From: Phorcus lineatus
Taxonomy: Eukaryota > Mollusca > Gastropoda > Trochida > Trochidae
Direction: 5' to 3'
NCBI GenBank assembly: GCA_921293015.1
Contig: OV121090.1
Coordinates: 38,560,533-38,624,532 of the forward strand
Length of the DNA: 64,000 nt
The notes below the pieces were generated by a model. The model saw only the letters and a list, made by a program, of their open reading frames with translations, was not told the DNA's origin and did no database searches. Each line of letters opens with the position of its first letter. Position 1 is the first letter of the stretch. This document shows positions 35,641-48,214 of this stretch, in pieces. Made by a program: the position numbers and the translations under genes.

Positions 35641-38145
35641 CACTTTTGTTACATTGGCAATATTTTAACAGTTGAGACACTTGTGACAAAAGGAATGATT
35701 CATGTAAATTAAAAAATTTATCAAGTAAGTGCTTTCAGTTAAACTCACAGGAAAATTGTCCAGAAATGGAGGTAGGAAGCCAAGGGAGTTGAATAGTGTG
35801 ATTGATTGTGCCTCACCTTTTCACAGAATTGCCCATGAAGAGGGTCCACTACCAGGATCAACCAGCCCCTTTTCAATAAGTTATCGCCCAACCCCTTTTT
35901 TACCACCAAAATCTGCTGCCCCCCTTTGAGAGGCCCTTGGTGTACAAACCCACAGCCTGTTAGAAGAAGAAGAAGAAGGAAAAGACAATTTTATTTAAGT
36001 GTCACACAGCGTAAATACTTGGTGCAAAACTTAGTTACTGGAAGGCCAGGGTTATCTTTGCATTGGTTTTGGCTTAGGAAGTACTCTCCTGACATCTTAA
36101 GTTGACAAAATTTGTTTTTCAGTTATCTTAGAACAGGTCCTTGGAAGTCTGAAAGTCTTTAATCAAGGACATTAACAACAATTTATTGAAGCCATCAAGT
36201 AATTTGTCAGAGACTTTTCTGGCTTTGTTGGTAAACATTCTAAGATAGAATTTCACCAGCTTGACTTGCACAAATAACCTAATGATTATAGAAAATCTCT
36301 CTGTAAGCAGTGTCTCTAGGAGTTTTAGTTACTATTGGTTTACTTTGTTAAGGTTAATAAATCAGCGCTAATGGTAAATGCATGTTTGTCTATCTTACAA
36401 CTAGATGCCATTAGTCTGGGCTGGTATTAAGGGGACATTCTAGCTTAGGAACATATCCGATTCACCAAGGTCTGTATTTTAATCCCCTGCTCTATTGTCT
36501 AAACTTGTTCAAAAAGGATCATTTGTTCAAATAAATGGTCACAAAAGGGAAAATCTAAAGATAAAAAAAATGGCACCAAACAAAATTGAGTAAAAAAGAA
36601 CCCACCAAGAGGAGTGGATTTGCAAAATTAACAATGGAGACTGTTTAGTTCAAGCCAGATGCTAATATAGAATGGTCCCTTGTTTAACTGAGGAATAAGG
36701 ACATGGGTAGACTTGGATAGACTTGGTTGGGTTTATATATGAATAAAATTGGCAGACATGAATAGACTTGGGTAAGGTTAGGGTAAAAATAAACAAGCTC
36801 CCTTTTTTACTCAATTTTGTTGTATATATGAAAAGTTGAATTGGTTCAAACGCAAGGTCACATATAGATTAAATATAACATACTTCACATAGTCGTTTGC
36901 AGAATCATTTTAATCCTCTCTGTCTTTGAGAATATGTCCATAGGTGTTTTGGATGTATCCAAATAATCTGTCCTCTAGTCCCTCCTCCGTATTTGTGTTT
37001 TCTGGTATCCCGAGGAACTGTTGGATTGACAGATTATTTAGGTACATACACATATATAAATGTTAGGTTATATGATGAAAAATTGTGAGAAGAATTGTCC
37101 AAAAACAGCATAAATGAGAATTACAGATTATATTTTATAGCAAATTTATTATGAAAAATAGTGAGATAAATTGTCATTCTTTTGTAATGAATTGTTTACT
37201 TTTAATCAGTTTTGTACATGTTCATAATGCACAGCTTGGTGACGTTAAATACATCAAACTATCACCGTCAAAATAACCTTCAATGGTATAGACAAGTTAT
37301 CTGCTTAAAATGAATTATGATTTTATTATAAGTCCATCAGTTCTAGTATGTATGTAGTAATATAAACATATGAAGGCTAGCTGTAGCAAGGTTTTGATGT
37401 TCATGAAACAAAGTTTAACAGAGAGAGACAAAAAGGATGAAAGAAAGTTAGAATCAGCACACTGTCATTGTAACGAAGCAGAGGTTGAACATCACTTCCA
37501 TGTAGGCTGTTTATCCTCATATGGTCCATTGTATAACTGAACTTTGCTTTGAAAGCTTGTTTACAATTATAAGCTTTGTCTCTAGAGTACACTTTATCCT
37601 CCAAACATTACAATAAACCATTTCCTTAGATTCTTGGTGTCCTTCAATCAGTTTGCTGTAGCTACAAAAGCATGATGACCCGGCTCTTCTTTTAGTATAT
37701 TTACTATTCGCCATCATAAACATGAAAATAAAAGAAAACTATGGAAGCAATAGATTGTAAAATGATGTAAACACGATGATCAGATATTAGAAAGGTTTGG
37801 TGGGAGAATTGTCCTGTATATAGATGATTAATTTTTTTAACTATTTACAGCCATTATAACAGAGAAAAGATGTATGGATACAAACACATTTATTGTTTAT
37901 TCTTTAAACTTTTCTAAATGGTTATTTATTGTTAAAAGTTTGCCTTGTTATTGTTTGGTTTATGTATTTTTATTAATAAAAGGATTTTTTTTTCCAAATT
38001 TACTACTAGTTGCTTATACAGTGAAATTTTTATGTGGTTATAATCAAGGAACTAAATCTTCATTTTCAGTAGTAAATTTTCTTTATCTTAATATCCTGCT
38101 AAATCAGCGTAAATGAATCTGCTCTTGTTCCTTACTAATGACCTG

Positions 38146-38355
38146 ATCTCTTTCAAGCCAAAAGCCTCGTACCGCTAGCTATCTTACCAGCCAATGAAAC
38201 GACTCGCATCCAGCAAAAGCGGCACAACACGGATGGAAAATCCGTTGAGTTCAAGATAATTGCTTCTCGCTCTAACGACATTCCATTGGCTGGAATAAAA
38301 ACAGGTGAACTAAGCCATGAATATCAAGCCATATGAGGCATTTGGTCCGAAAGAT
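38146..38355. mobile_element. Palindromic MITE, copy 1
   Basis: Left end ATCTCTTTCAAGCCAAAAGC and right end (reverse-complemented) ATCTTTCGGACCAAATGC are inverted copies. The interior GCCAATGAAACGACTCGCAT...CAGCAAAAGCGGCA is shared with the element at 42715-42990. Confidence 0.6.
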
Positions 38356-38358
38356 GAT

Positions 38359-38408
38359 TTAGGATGTAAAAAAATGTAATTATATCCTAATGTTGCTATA
38401 CACCTTCA
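38359..38408 (+). repeat. 50-bp direct repeat, left copy
   Basis: TTAGGATGTAAAAAAATG...GTTGCTATACACCTTCA; matches 39818-39867 with about two changes. Confidence 0.75.
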
Positions 38409-39162
38409 TGATTTAGCAGAATGTTATCATAAAGAATTTTTCACTATATCCATTGATCCAAAATTGCATCCAATGTAACAAGTTACATGAAAGTTTAAAA
38501 AAAAAAGTAACACATTACTTACCTCAATGTAACCTGTCATCTAGACCTTGAAATCAAATCAAATCGAAGATCATATTTTGGATACTTAATTTCAAAGGAC
38601 AAGTCAAAGAATGATTTGATTGTTGACCTGTGAAAAGTATTGAATTGTTTGGTGTCTGTATACATGCTTAACACTTCTTCTTGACACAGAACACTGAAAC
38701 TAAAGGGATTTGTTTTGTCTTCAAAATTGATCTCAGAATTATTGATTGTATTTATACAGGTTAGTATTAAATTGTGCATGTGAATAATAAATGCTTACAA
38801 TAATCTTAAGTTTTTACCCAACATTATGACTAAACTTATTAAGTGGTGGAAAAAATGAAATTTATTTTCGAAAGATTCAAAAAGGTCTCTTATACCCAAG
38901 ACTATAAGTATATTTGACAATAGTCATATTAAATGGAGCAGTTTGTTTAGTATGCAAAATAAAATTTCTGACAAGGTTTTATTTAAATGATCATATCTCC
39001 GATTAAAAGAGTGAAATATAATGTGAGTGATGGAACTCAATTTGTAGGTTACAGTCAGAGAGTGTTGTGCTAAGTTGGAGACTATTAGCAAATGAATATT
39101 GACGATTGGTCTAATTGGGAAGTGAATTGTTGTTGTTAGTGACGAGGCACCTGAAGCCATGT

Positions 39163-39253
39163 ATCGTCATGGAAACAGGTGGTTTGTTTTAGCCCGGAAT
39201 GACTCTGACTTCAACATATACACAGAATTGATTTCCCCTGTTGCCAAGGAAAC
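39163..39253 (+). promoter_or_regulatory. Two X-box (RFX) motifs before a candidate first exon
   Basis: ATCGTCATGGAAAC (39163-39176) fits the RFX X-box consensus RYYNYYATRRNRAC at every position, and GTTGCCAAGGAAAC (39240-39253) fits all but one. About 60 bp on, CTTAAAG|GTAAGA (39315) is a good donor, so a transcript could start here. One perfect match per strand is expected by chance in 65 kb, so this is suggestive only. Confidence 0.25.
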
Positions 39254-39817
39254 AGAGGACATGAGTTTTATTGTGACTCGTTAAATGGTGGACATTTACA
39301 TTGTTTTCTTAAAGGTAAGATGTGCCTCTCTTTACGAAAAACCATATAGGTTTGTTTGTTTATTTTTCTTAAAGATATAAACTCATTTGGTCATGAAGTC
39401 ATTTTCTCATTTTTGGGATATGTAAATTCCGTTTTGTTCACTAACTTGATTTCATTGTCAACTAAGATTTGTGTTGTTGTATAAGAAATAGATATATTGC
39501 TACATTCTTTTGTTAACATAATGTTTATAAAGTTTGATTTCATTTAGTTAAGCTGATATGATAAAGGGAAGATAAATTACCTGTTATGACAGATATGGCT
39601 CTGTTACCACTCTGTTGATAGTTAGTTGTGCATAACAAGTACATTTTTAAGAACATTTAAAACGGTTGTGAATTCTTGTTGCCCCCCTCCAAACAAAAAC
39701 TCCAGGTCCTGCACCATTAATAGCGGGCTAAGGTATTGTTTTATTAGTCTTTCATTGTTAATATTCATTTTTAAATAAATACTTGATCATGATAAATACA
39801 TTTGTTTGACCATTTCA

Positions 39818-39867
39818 TTAGGATATAAAAAAATGTAATTATATACTAATGTTGCTATACACCTTCA
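39818..39867 (+). repeat. 50-bp direct repeat, right copy
   Basis: Partner of 38359-38408, 1.46 kb away. They could be ends of one element or two copies of a short repeat. Confidence 0.7.
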
Positions 39868-41119
39868 ATGTCATTAGCAACTTTAATCTGTATTTTGTTT
39901 TTGTCCATCCTCAGACATACAAAAGGCATAAATTACCACGTAACTGTCTATAAAAAAAACTAATCGCATGAACAGGTTTATCCATCATATGATGAACAAT
40001 GCCCTACCCTGCTATAATATCAGTGTAATGACAAAGATTTACTAGGGAACTGAAAGTGGTTTGGCACTTTTGTCTGCCATAGATATTGCTCTTCATGCAA
40101 TTAGGTTCTGGTTAAAAGATTCATTACATCAGAGAAGCATCAGGCCACTAGGGTATTTTTTTGATGGGTTCACAGGTGCTCACCATACAGTGATTGTTAA
40201 GCTCACAAGGTTTGTCAACGATTGAAGAACTCTTTTACATTTCAAAATTACATTTATCAGAGTCAAACCTAATCACTTGTAGATTAACGCGAACACTGAA
40301 ATGGCCTTCAGATAATGCTATGAGACAGGGGTATTTGAAGTGTTGACACACAGGTAGGGCATTTCCTTTTAATTAAAATTTTTTAAAGGCAGTTTTAGAC
40401 TGCTTAATGTTTGTTTTAAATAGTTATGGCAGTTGATTTATGTGACATCCTTTTTAGCCCATAAACTGATTTATTTATTGTTTGATCAGAGTTATTTTCA
40501 TATGGCATATTATTTCTTTTGGCGGTAACTTTATATACATGCAGTTCAATGGTTTCAGCGTTACTAGCATTAGATAATAACACTTTTTAAAAAAAGGAAT
40601 TCCTCACATTTTGTCCCTTTCATTGTCAGCTTCATTGTCAGCTTCATCTAGCAGCGAAACTTATCAAATAGCGAAAGAAAAGAAACCCAAATCAGGATAA
40701 TATTTCTTAAAGTGTTAATAAAAATGGTATTCCTATCCCATTACTGTATTTATTATGGTCTTACAATTTGGTCAGCAGATGACTATTATGAATAGCTTAT
40801 TGTTTGTTGACATGAAAAGACTGTGGTTAATTGAGGGTTAAAATATTTTTATAGTATACAGTGATTATGAACATTGATTGTATACTGATCGAGCCAATTG
40901 ACAAAGATAAGCTGAAGTGTATGCCTCATTATAACTCCCACCCTTCACTTACTGATTCAACCTGACAAATGTATACCTTGATATACCTTGTAGAGAAATA
41001 GAGCATGAATAATACATGTGAACACTTAAAAATAGCAATGGTTGGCAAATAAAGATATGAATAGTGAAAATTGTTATATGATTGAAAAGTGCATGATATG
41101 TACTTTCAATACAATAGAT

Positions 41120-41370
41120 GAGAGGCGGGAGAAAGGAGGAACCCCCGAATAGCGTGGCATAGATTTTATTATTCTGTGACCCCAAATAAGGGCCCCAGAG
41201 AGAACACCCTAAAAGCAATATGCATACAAAGCTAAAACCTTGCATAGAGACTCCTTAGCTTATGGGTATTTTAATTCATAGATTTTGTAAGTTTGTGGCC
41301 CCAAAGTGGTGACCCTGTGACCATTTGTGAAATGAATTATAGGTATCCTAATGAGCTACAGAGTCAATAA
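41120..41370 (+). repeat. Tandem units of the ~135-bp family
   Basis: Contains AGCTAAAACCTTGCATAGAG, ACTCCTTAGCTTATGGG, CATAGATTTTGTAAG and GTGGCCCCAAAGTGGTGACC, in the same order and orientation as 14640-14960, ending in AATGAGCTACAGAG. Confidence 0.6.
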
Positions 41371-42714
41371 ACATTTATTAAATTTTTCACTTCACTGGAA
41401 TGTAAGACTTTTCATTGAAGCAGTGCACTTTTTAGCTCATTGCTATATAATTGTGTAATCTATTTGTTTATACCACTTGAAATATTGGAATGGCAGAGTG
41501 TTAACCATAAAGTTTTTTGACTGGGTTTAAAGTAGGCTCCTGGTAAGATTGAGATTATTTGTAAATGTCATGTCCTATTCACAAAAACGACTGGTATGGT
41601 GATACAATTTTAGAGTTGGTTCAATCTTCAGGGCAATAATAAACTGCTAATTGTAATCAAATAAGTCTTTGCATTTACTTTCAGGTAACTGTCCAAACTG
41701 TCATAGAAGTATGGGCCATGCTGTATCATTAGACATGTAGTCTTCAGGCTAAGAGAAACTAGATATACAATACAGCGTGACCTACAGAACCGATGGCTCT
41801 ATTTATTTTAGGAATTCTTTTTGGAATTTATTTCCTTCAACATTTAAAAGCTCTGGTCAAAGTGAAACTAAGAAAAGAAATGAAAAACATTATGGTTGTT
41901 TCAATCATGGAGGCTCCCATTAGCTTGTTTATTACAGGTATTGATTGGATTTCCATCTTGACTAATGAGAAACTGTGAGGCATTGTCATTGAGGACATTA
42001 CCTGAAACAGGTAAACATCAGCTCAGATTTAGTGGGTGTCCTTGAATAGATGATTCAGATTTATCTTTCAAAGTTAATGAGTATGTAGGGGTTGTTCTCT
42101 TCAGAATTGTAATAACAATAGGTAAAAAGGGACATTTATTACCAAGACATATTAAGAAACCTTGATGAATTGTTATAAAAAAGATTTTGTGAATTTAAAG
42201 GGTGTCCTATGAAAGATAAATAGAACTACAAATTGAAACAAGTACCTTTTATTGTTGTTTTATGAATTTGATCAACAGAGAGATATGATGAGTTTGAATT
42301 ATTGGGAAGATAATGAGGAGCCTGATCAGGACACACCTTGGAGGAGCTAGACAGATATTTGATGGATGTCCTAATTAGAGGAGCTGATTATCGTACATGT
42401 GTCGACAACTGATTGTGTACAGACATGCCAAGACAACTTTTCCCAGAATTCATTTGATTCTTGAATTTTTATGACTCCAAATTCTGTTGCTTAGGTGCAA
42501 ACGTCATTTTCCATTTACAGATTTATACCTCAGCAACAGACTAATCAACACATCAAGTTAATCATCATCACATATTACCCATCTTTGTTGTCTCGTCTTG
42601 ACCAAGCAGCCCAGAGCCGAACAAGATAACACCCGGCCACACATTGAAAAAAATGAAAAGCCTTCATTGATCTTGAATATAGCCACCTGAATGTTACACA
42701 GCAATACAGCAACC

Positions 42715-42990
42715 ATCCTGCTCCATCAGCATATTTGTCACCGCCCAGCTCCATCATATACCCTGATATCCTTCAGCCTAAAACGCTCGTATCGCTAAAT
42801 ATAGCAAGCCAATGAAATGACTCGCATTCAGCAAAAGCGGCATAACCTGTATGAGTGTTCAAACAAATGTCAATTTAGGCTATAAATAGCCATGAGTAAC
42901 CAGCCGTAAGCGATACGAGCGTTTTAGGCCAAAGGATATCAGGGTATATGATGGAGCAAGGTGGAGACAAATACGCTGATGTAGCAGGAT
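42715..42990. mobile_element. Palindromic MITE, copy 2, with ~75-bp inverted ends
   Basis: The ends CTCCATCAGCATATTTGTC...CCATCATATACCCTGATATC and CCTAAAACGCTCGTATCGCT are repeated inverted at the right (AGCGATACGAGCGTTTTAGG... to GTAGCAGGAT). About 100 bp of single-copy interior matches copy 1 at 38146. Confidence 0.75.
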
Positions 42991-45044
42991 GTACAGCAAC
43001 AGTGAAACAGGTAACCTCACCTGTGATCAAGAAACAGAAAACGTTATCCCAGACAGATAGCCTCATGCATGCAAACACTGAAGAGACGGACTGGACAGAA
43101 TGCAAACATCTTTTATACCACATATGAACCATATCTTATTTGGTATCAAACAATTTCATACGTGTATGCTTATTTGTTCAATTTACAATTCCGTGACTGA
43201 AAGGAACTTTATAAATGGAGGTGAATAACAATTTCCAGAAATATATTTTCTAAGTCAGTCATTATCAATGGTCAGTAGAGGTCAAATAATTTGCTCAGAT
43301 TGAAATGTTGCTGTATCATAGATCTATGTGTTTGATTGTTTCTAAATTACACTGTTTCTCTGTTACTATTAGATCTGACATTGATAGATTTTGGTAAACA
43401 CTACCTGTGATAGTACAAAATGCAATCAACAAGCTCAGAGTTATGATGATGGGATCATGGCATGGCATATAGTCCGCCGTTGGTTCTAATGTCGTTTGGC
43501 GGATAGTAGATTGCGGGGGTATGTTCTTACTTGTCTTGTTATCCGCTGCTACAAAGTGAAAGGGGATAAAGGTTTGAGCTCTGTCCATCCTTGCGTGTGA
43601 GTGTCCATCTGTCTGTCCGTGAGTTAGTCATAGAATCAATTTTGTACGGCAACTAAACTGGGGTAATTATTCTTCACAAGCAAAAATCTGATCACTTGCA
43701 CTAACATTTCCTGTCACGTCTTCAAAACTTTTTTATTTTTATGCCAGTTTTAAAGTTTAGGATGATGCTGCTTATTGGCGTATGCCGTTTCAGACCGATG
43801 AGATACCGAATCAAGTGCAATCCCATCGGGAGTACGAAATACTGGAAATCTAGTAATTGCAGCGCCGATACTTATGACAGACACATACATCATTGAGTTT
43901 ACCACTTTTGTGTTATTTCTGTATTTGAAAAAGGTAAGCTATTGGCTATTTTCATTGGATATTCAGCCGGGAAATTTCATGTGTTCTACGTCATGGCCTT
44001 AGCGAAATGACATGGTAAGGACTAACGCTCGCCAAAGACATAAGGTGGGGTGTTTTGAACTTCTTTATTGAGGGCTAGAATTCATGCAGATTTCTGAATA
44101 TTGTTGCAAATATCAGGGGGATGAGCTCTGCGAGTGATGAACTATTTGTCAGGCATGCATTACAATTTGCCTTGCAAAACTGAGACTATGACTTTAATGG
44201 GATCAACTTTTCTCATTAACCATTTAGGATAACCAAATTTGATGTGAGGGTTAAGGGTGTCATTACCTTGTCAAGGTTTGAAAATGAAAAATGTGGGATT
44301 AATTGTTCCAGCGTTATTACCCATGTTAAAAAATTTCTACTCAGTTTATCAGCTATCTTCAAAGAGGACAACTTTTCTCAGAAATGATATCTAAGAGGTT
44401 AACCAAATTTGTTTTGTCACATCCGGGTCACAATAGCTTGATTGGGTGAAAGTGAAAGATTGCAATTCTTCTTTTTGGAGTTCTTGCCCTTGTTCTTTTT
44501 TTTGTGCTATGATTTAGGAAATTTTAAGAAAATGTTGCTAGTGATAATGAGAACCAAGTAATGACGTGGGATGTTGATGACTTTGTTTTCTTGTTATAAT
44601 GAACTTTCTGTTTCAAAGATTATTACAGACTTTTCCATGTTTTTCTTAGCAAAGGCTACTTAATTGTCTTAAATAGACCTTGTGAATCACCTGTGTGCAT
44701 GATCAGAATGATATTACAAACTTGAAAATCAAATCATGCATGCAGCCATTTATTCATGACATAGAACTATGTCAAATTTCATGTGTGGATTTATGTATCC
44801 AAGTTATTGCTTGTCTTTTCATTAAGCTGTTTGACAATATTTATGTGTTGATATAAACTTAAGATAGATAAAAAATATTTTATCAGAAACCATATGATCC
44901 ATTGTAACATTGTAATATTTGAGGGGCCTAATCCCTCGCAGGATTTTGGATTCTGTGTAAGTGGTTTTATTTTAACGAATATAACGTAATAGAAAAATAA
45001 CGTAGTATGTAATATATATTATAACTATAATAAAACATCTATCC

Positions 45045-45112
45045 AGGGGATGTAGTTCAGACATGATAGGTGTCCCTGAACAGAAGACAAGGTTTGAATG
45101 TGAGAGCCACTA
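45045..45112 (+). mobile_element. tRNA-like SINE head
   Basis: GGGGATGTAGTTCAGACATG is followed by GGTTTGAATGTGAGAG in tRNA-like spacing. Cloverleaf incomplete. Confidence 0.35.
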
Positions 45113-45181
45113 ATGTTATTTTCTAAATATCCATTTAGAAGATCAAAATATTTGAAATGAGTTTAATTATCACCAGACACC

Positions 45182-45650
45182 TTAAAGAGCCACTCCGTGA
45201 TTTTCATAACATATTACTTACCTTTGATGCGAACCTAAATGTCATATGTGGTGATATAAAATCAAAACATCTTAACTTTTCATGTCCAAAAGACATATAT
45301 AAGTCAAATACTGGTTTTCCATGAAAACCTAAAAAGAGCCTTATTAATGCACAGAGGTGTAGATATCACGTCTGATATACATGGATACTAGTTATATAAC
45401 CTAACAAACACTATCAACTCCTAACTGCCCTCCTGGCTGTTTTAGATAAGTCTCCAAAATTACGTTTGACTATTTGACGCGCGCCGCTGTCCGGTTTCGA
45501 CCACAATTGCGACGTATCATATTGACACTGTAAAAAACAATAAGCTTTAGAATGTGTCTTTTTGGTAACAGTCGATGCTTCGCGATCAAACGACACCATA
45601 GATTACGTTTGGCATATATGACTCCAACAACTCACGGAGTGGCTCTTTAA
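45182..45650. mobile_element. TTAA-flanked DNA element with 15-bp inverted ends
   Basis: TTAA AGAGCCACTCCGTGA at the left and TCACGGAGTGGCTCT TTAA at the right are perfect inverted copies. The TTAA on both sides fits the target duplication used by piggyBac-type transposases, though the ends do not begin with the usual CCC. At 469 bp with no transposase it is non-autonomous; its centre is more GC- and CpG-rich than the flanks. Confidence 0.75.
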
Positions 45651-46965
45651 TGCATGAACATGCAAGACATAACATGAACTGTGGATTTGCTTTGTGCTCT
45701 AGAATAGAGAATTGTTATTGTTATTGACCAATGTTATGTAACCAATAACAATTTGACTTTTTTTGTTGCCTATCAGTTGTAATTAATTGAAATATTGATT
45801 AGATTATCAATTGAGAGGAATTTATTTCTTTGTAATGAGACCGTGATGAAGTGGAAAGTTTACTGGTACTCTGTTGGTTTATATCTTGTAGCATAGTTTG
45901 AAATCTACTTGATTGTTAAAAATTGGTGAAATTTATATGTCTATTTTACTTTAAAAATATGACACAGCACAGACTATCAAGGTGTTATTTTATGACTAAA
46001 AGAAATCTATTAGTTTCTTCAAATATTCTTACAAGAATTGAATTCAACTAGATGATCACTATTTATCAAGATTTTGATAGTCTTTGTTAATTTGCCTTTC
46101 AGTATGTTTTAAAATTTTCTCATAAATTCTTGTTTCTTCAACATAAATATTTAAAATCTTTTAAAAGAACAATCAAACATTGTATGAAAGAATATATGAA
46201 AAGGACTTTGGAGCTTTTGATACAGTAAGGAAACAATAAATTGTCAGATTTTACACCGATAGAATGAATTGTGGAACAGACTAACAGTTTACTGAAAACC
46301 TTCATTCTCACAGAAAAGTGTTTTCTAGCGAGTCAAATAATGTTTTATCCAGTCGATTATTTTGGGAAAGTAATCAAGATGTCAGAATAAATTGGTATTC
46401 ATTGGCGTGTGGTGCTTAAATGCTGAAATAGAGGGTATATGATAAATATAGAATGTCATGTGTGCATTTGGGACGTTTGTCTTAACTCGAAGATGTCATG
46501 GACACGGAGAATAAACTTGTTCTTCGATCTTCTTGTTCCTCCACATCCATGACATATCATCTTTGTAATTGTAGAAATACAAGTTGGTGTTTACTTCGCA
46601 AGTCTTATGAAATTGTTACATAGTTGAACAATGAAATATTGATATGTAATATATTACATAAATATAGTAGAGATGATCCTTTTGTCAATATTGCATACAA
46701 GAATAAGCCATCTGAATTAAGGCTTTTGAGTTCATCGATTAAAAGATCTACTGTTTATCTCAAGAACAATATTGAATGACAAATTCTTTCTTTAACCCTG
46801 GAACCTGAGTGTTTTCTAAAGAAGCAATTTTCTGAATTATTTACATTAATAGATTAGTGTCCATATGACCATTTTTTACGATTTGGACCACAAAATCAAG
46901 CTGATATGAAATCAATAGTCTGCCAATGTTACCTATTTACTGAATTACTTTCTCCTCTATTTCAG

Positions 46966-47089
46966 GTTGTTTTATCGAGAAAGGATGTCGGATTAGATTC
47001 ATGATGGAGACTGAGTATACAGGAACCAGAGCGAGGGAAGATATACAGAGAAGCAAACCTTACAGGGCTTAGCTTCCTCGTCAAAATAG
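46966..47089 (+). other. Likely 5'-UTR exon of the plus gene at 48 kb, with an upstream ORF
   Basis: Bounded by CTCTATTTCAG and AAAATAG|GTACGG. It contains ATGATGGAGACTGAGTATAC and onward, a 23-codon frame that ends in TAG inside the exon. The frame cannot join the main coding frame because 48155 onward has an in-frame stop before the ATG. If transcribed it would act as an upstream ORF that lowers translation of the main protein. Confidence 0.45.
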
Positions 47090-47116
47090 GTACGGCAAGT
47101 CATCTGTACACTAGAC

Positions 47117-47176
47117 ACCGCTAATGGCTGAAATAAACCTGAGTGCCGCTAAACAATAACTTTTTACTCACTCACT
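47117..47176 (+). repeat. Short dispersed repeat, copy 4
   Basis: CCGCTAATGGCTGAAATAAA...GCCGCTAAACAATAACTTTTTACTCACTCACT. Confidence 0.6.
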
Positions 47177-48214
47177 TTATACATTAGGACATTGATTTAA
47201 ATAATAATCAAACATTTGTAAGAGCAAATTTATACGCGTCATAGTTATACAACAGTGGAAATAATCTTGGATAGATCACTTGCCACAAAGAGGCTGTCCT
47301 GTTGTTGTCCACACTTTGCCCTTAGAGATGCTTCATCAGGTTTACATACCAATTAAGGCCTTTTTCAAATATTCTCTATCCAACTATATAGTTTAAAAGG
47401 AAAAGCATTCAATATTACTTTGACATCAAAATCATATTTTTTTATCGACAAAGTATTTTATATATAATTTTGAAGTATACCACCCCCTTAACACGACCCA
47501 TTACGTCATCTTTATTTGTGCACTTTGATTTCTCTTACCTTCATTTTAAATCATGACCATTGTCATGACACAATCAGGAAATGAAAGCAGTCTTTGACTC
47601 GATTATTGTTAGTAAATTTCTTACATTTTAATTTTCTTTTAGGTTTTAAAGCGTGTTCATGTCGCAAAATCCTTTGCCCTACCCTGCAAATAATATGCCG
47701 CTTTCTATTTATAGAACTGCCTTTTTGGGTTTTTTTCATATTTTCATTAAATTCATTTATAATTTTATTTGTTTTAACAACTTTAACCAACTGAGCAAAG
47801 AATATATAAAAAATACTTCAACACATTTCATGCTATGATAATGTCCCTTTAAAGGGTTACAACTGGAGATTTATAAAGATTATCACCATCTGCTGGATTA
47901 GTAATGTGTATATAGATACAAAGCTTGTTCCATAACAAAGGTCTGTCTAACATTTAAAGTCTTTGATAACATTTATTCAAAAGAAACCCTTTTAATAACT
48001 TGATAACAAAAATCACTGATATTATGTGTAGGCATACCGTAATCAATTGGGCTTATAATTGTCTTTTTGTGACTACCAAAATAATATCAAAGACAATATA
48101 AAAAATGCCCGTTTATTTCAACCTTTGTTTGCTAACACTGTTTGATATTTTCAGGTGAACTGTGATAACAAACGCTGTCATAGTCAGTAAATCCGTCCAC
48201 ACCACCCCTCCAAT

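Larger units (their letters stand above)
30687..46965. other. 16 kb without a coding exon I can support
   Basis: If the exon ending at 30686 and the UTR exon at 46966 belong together this is intron. Open frames here (for example 33534-33719 and 41793-41978) are short and AT-rich, with no matches. The interval holds SINE heads, two related foldback elements, a TTAA-flanked element, tandem repeats and paired direct repeats, each listed separately. 34240-34560 contains three degenerate GGATATCTC...GGTTCA segments that may be further SINE remnants. Confidence 0.4.

Noticed and set aside
41793-41978. 61-codon frame beginning with a hydrophobic stretch (MALFILGILFGIYFLQ)
   Set aside because: AT-rich, overlaps the GAGCTACAG...GGCTCTATTT repeat tail; a membrane-like peptide is expected from such sequence by chance.
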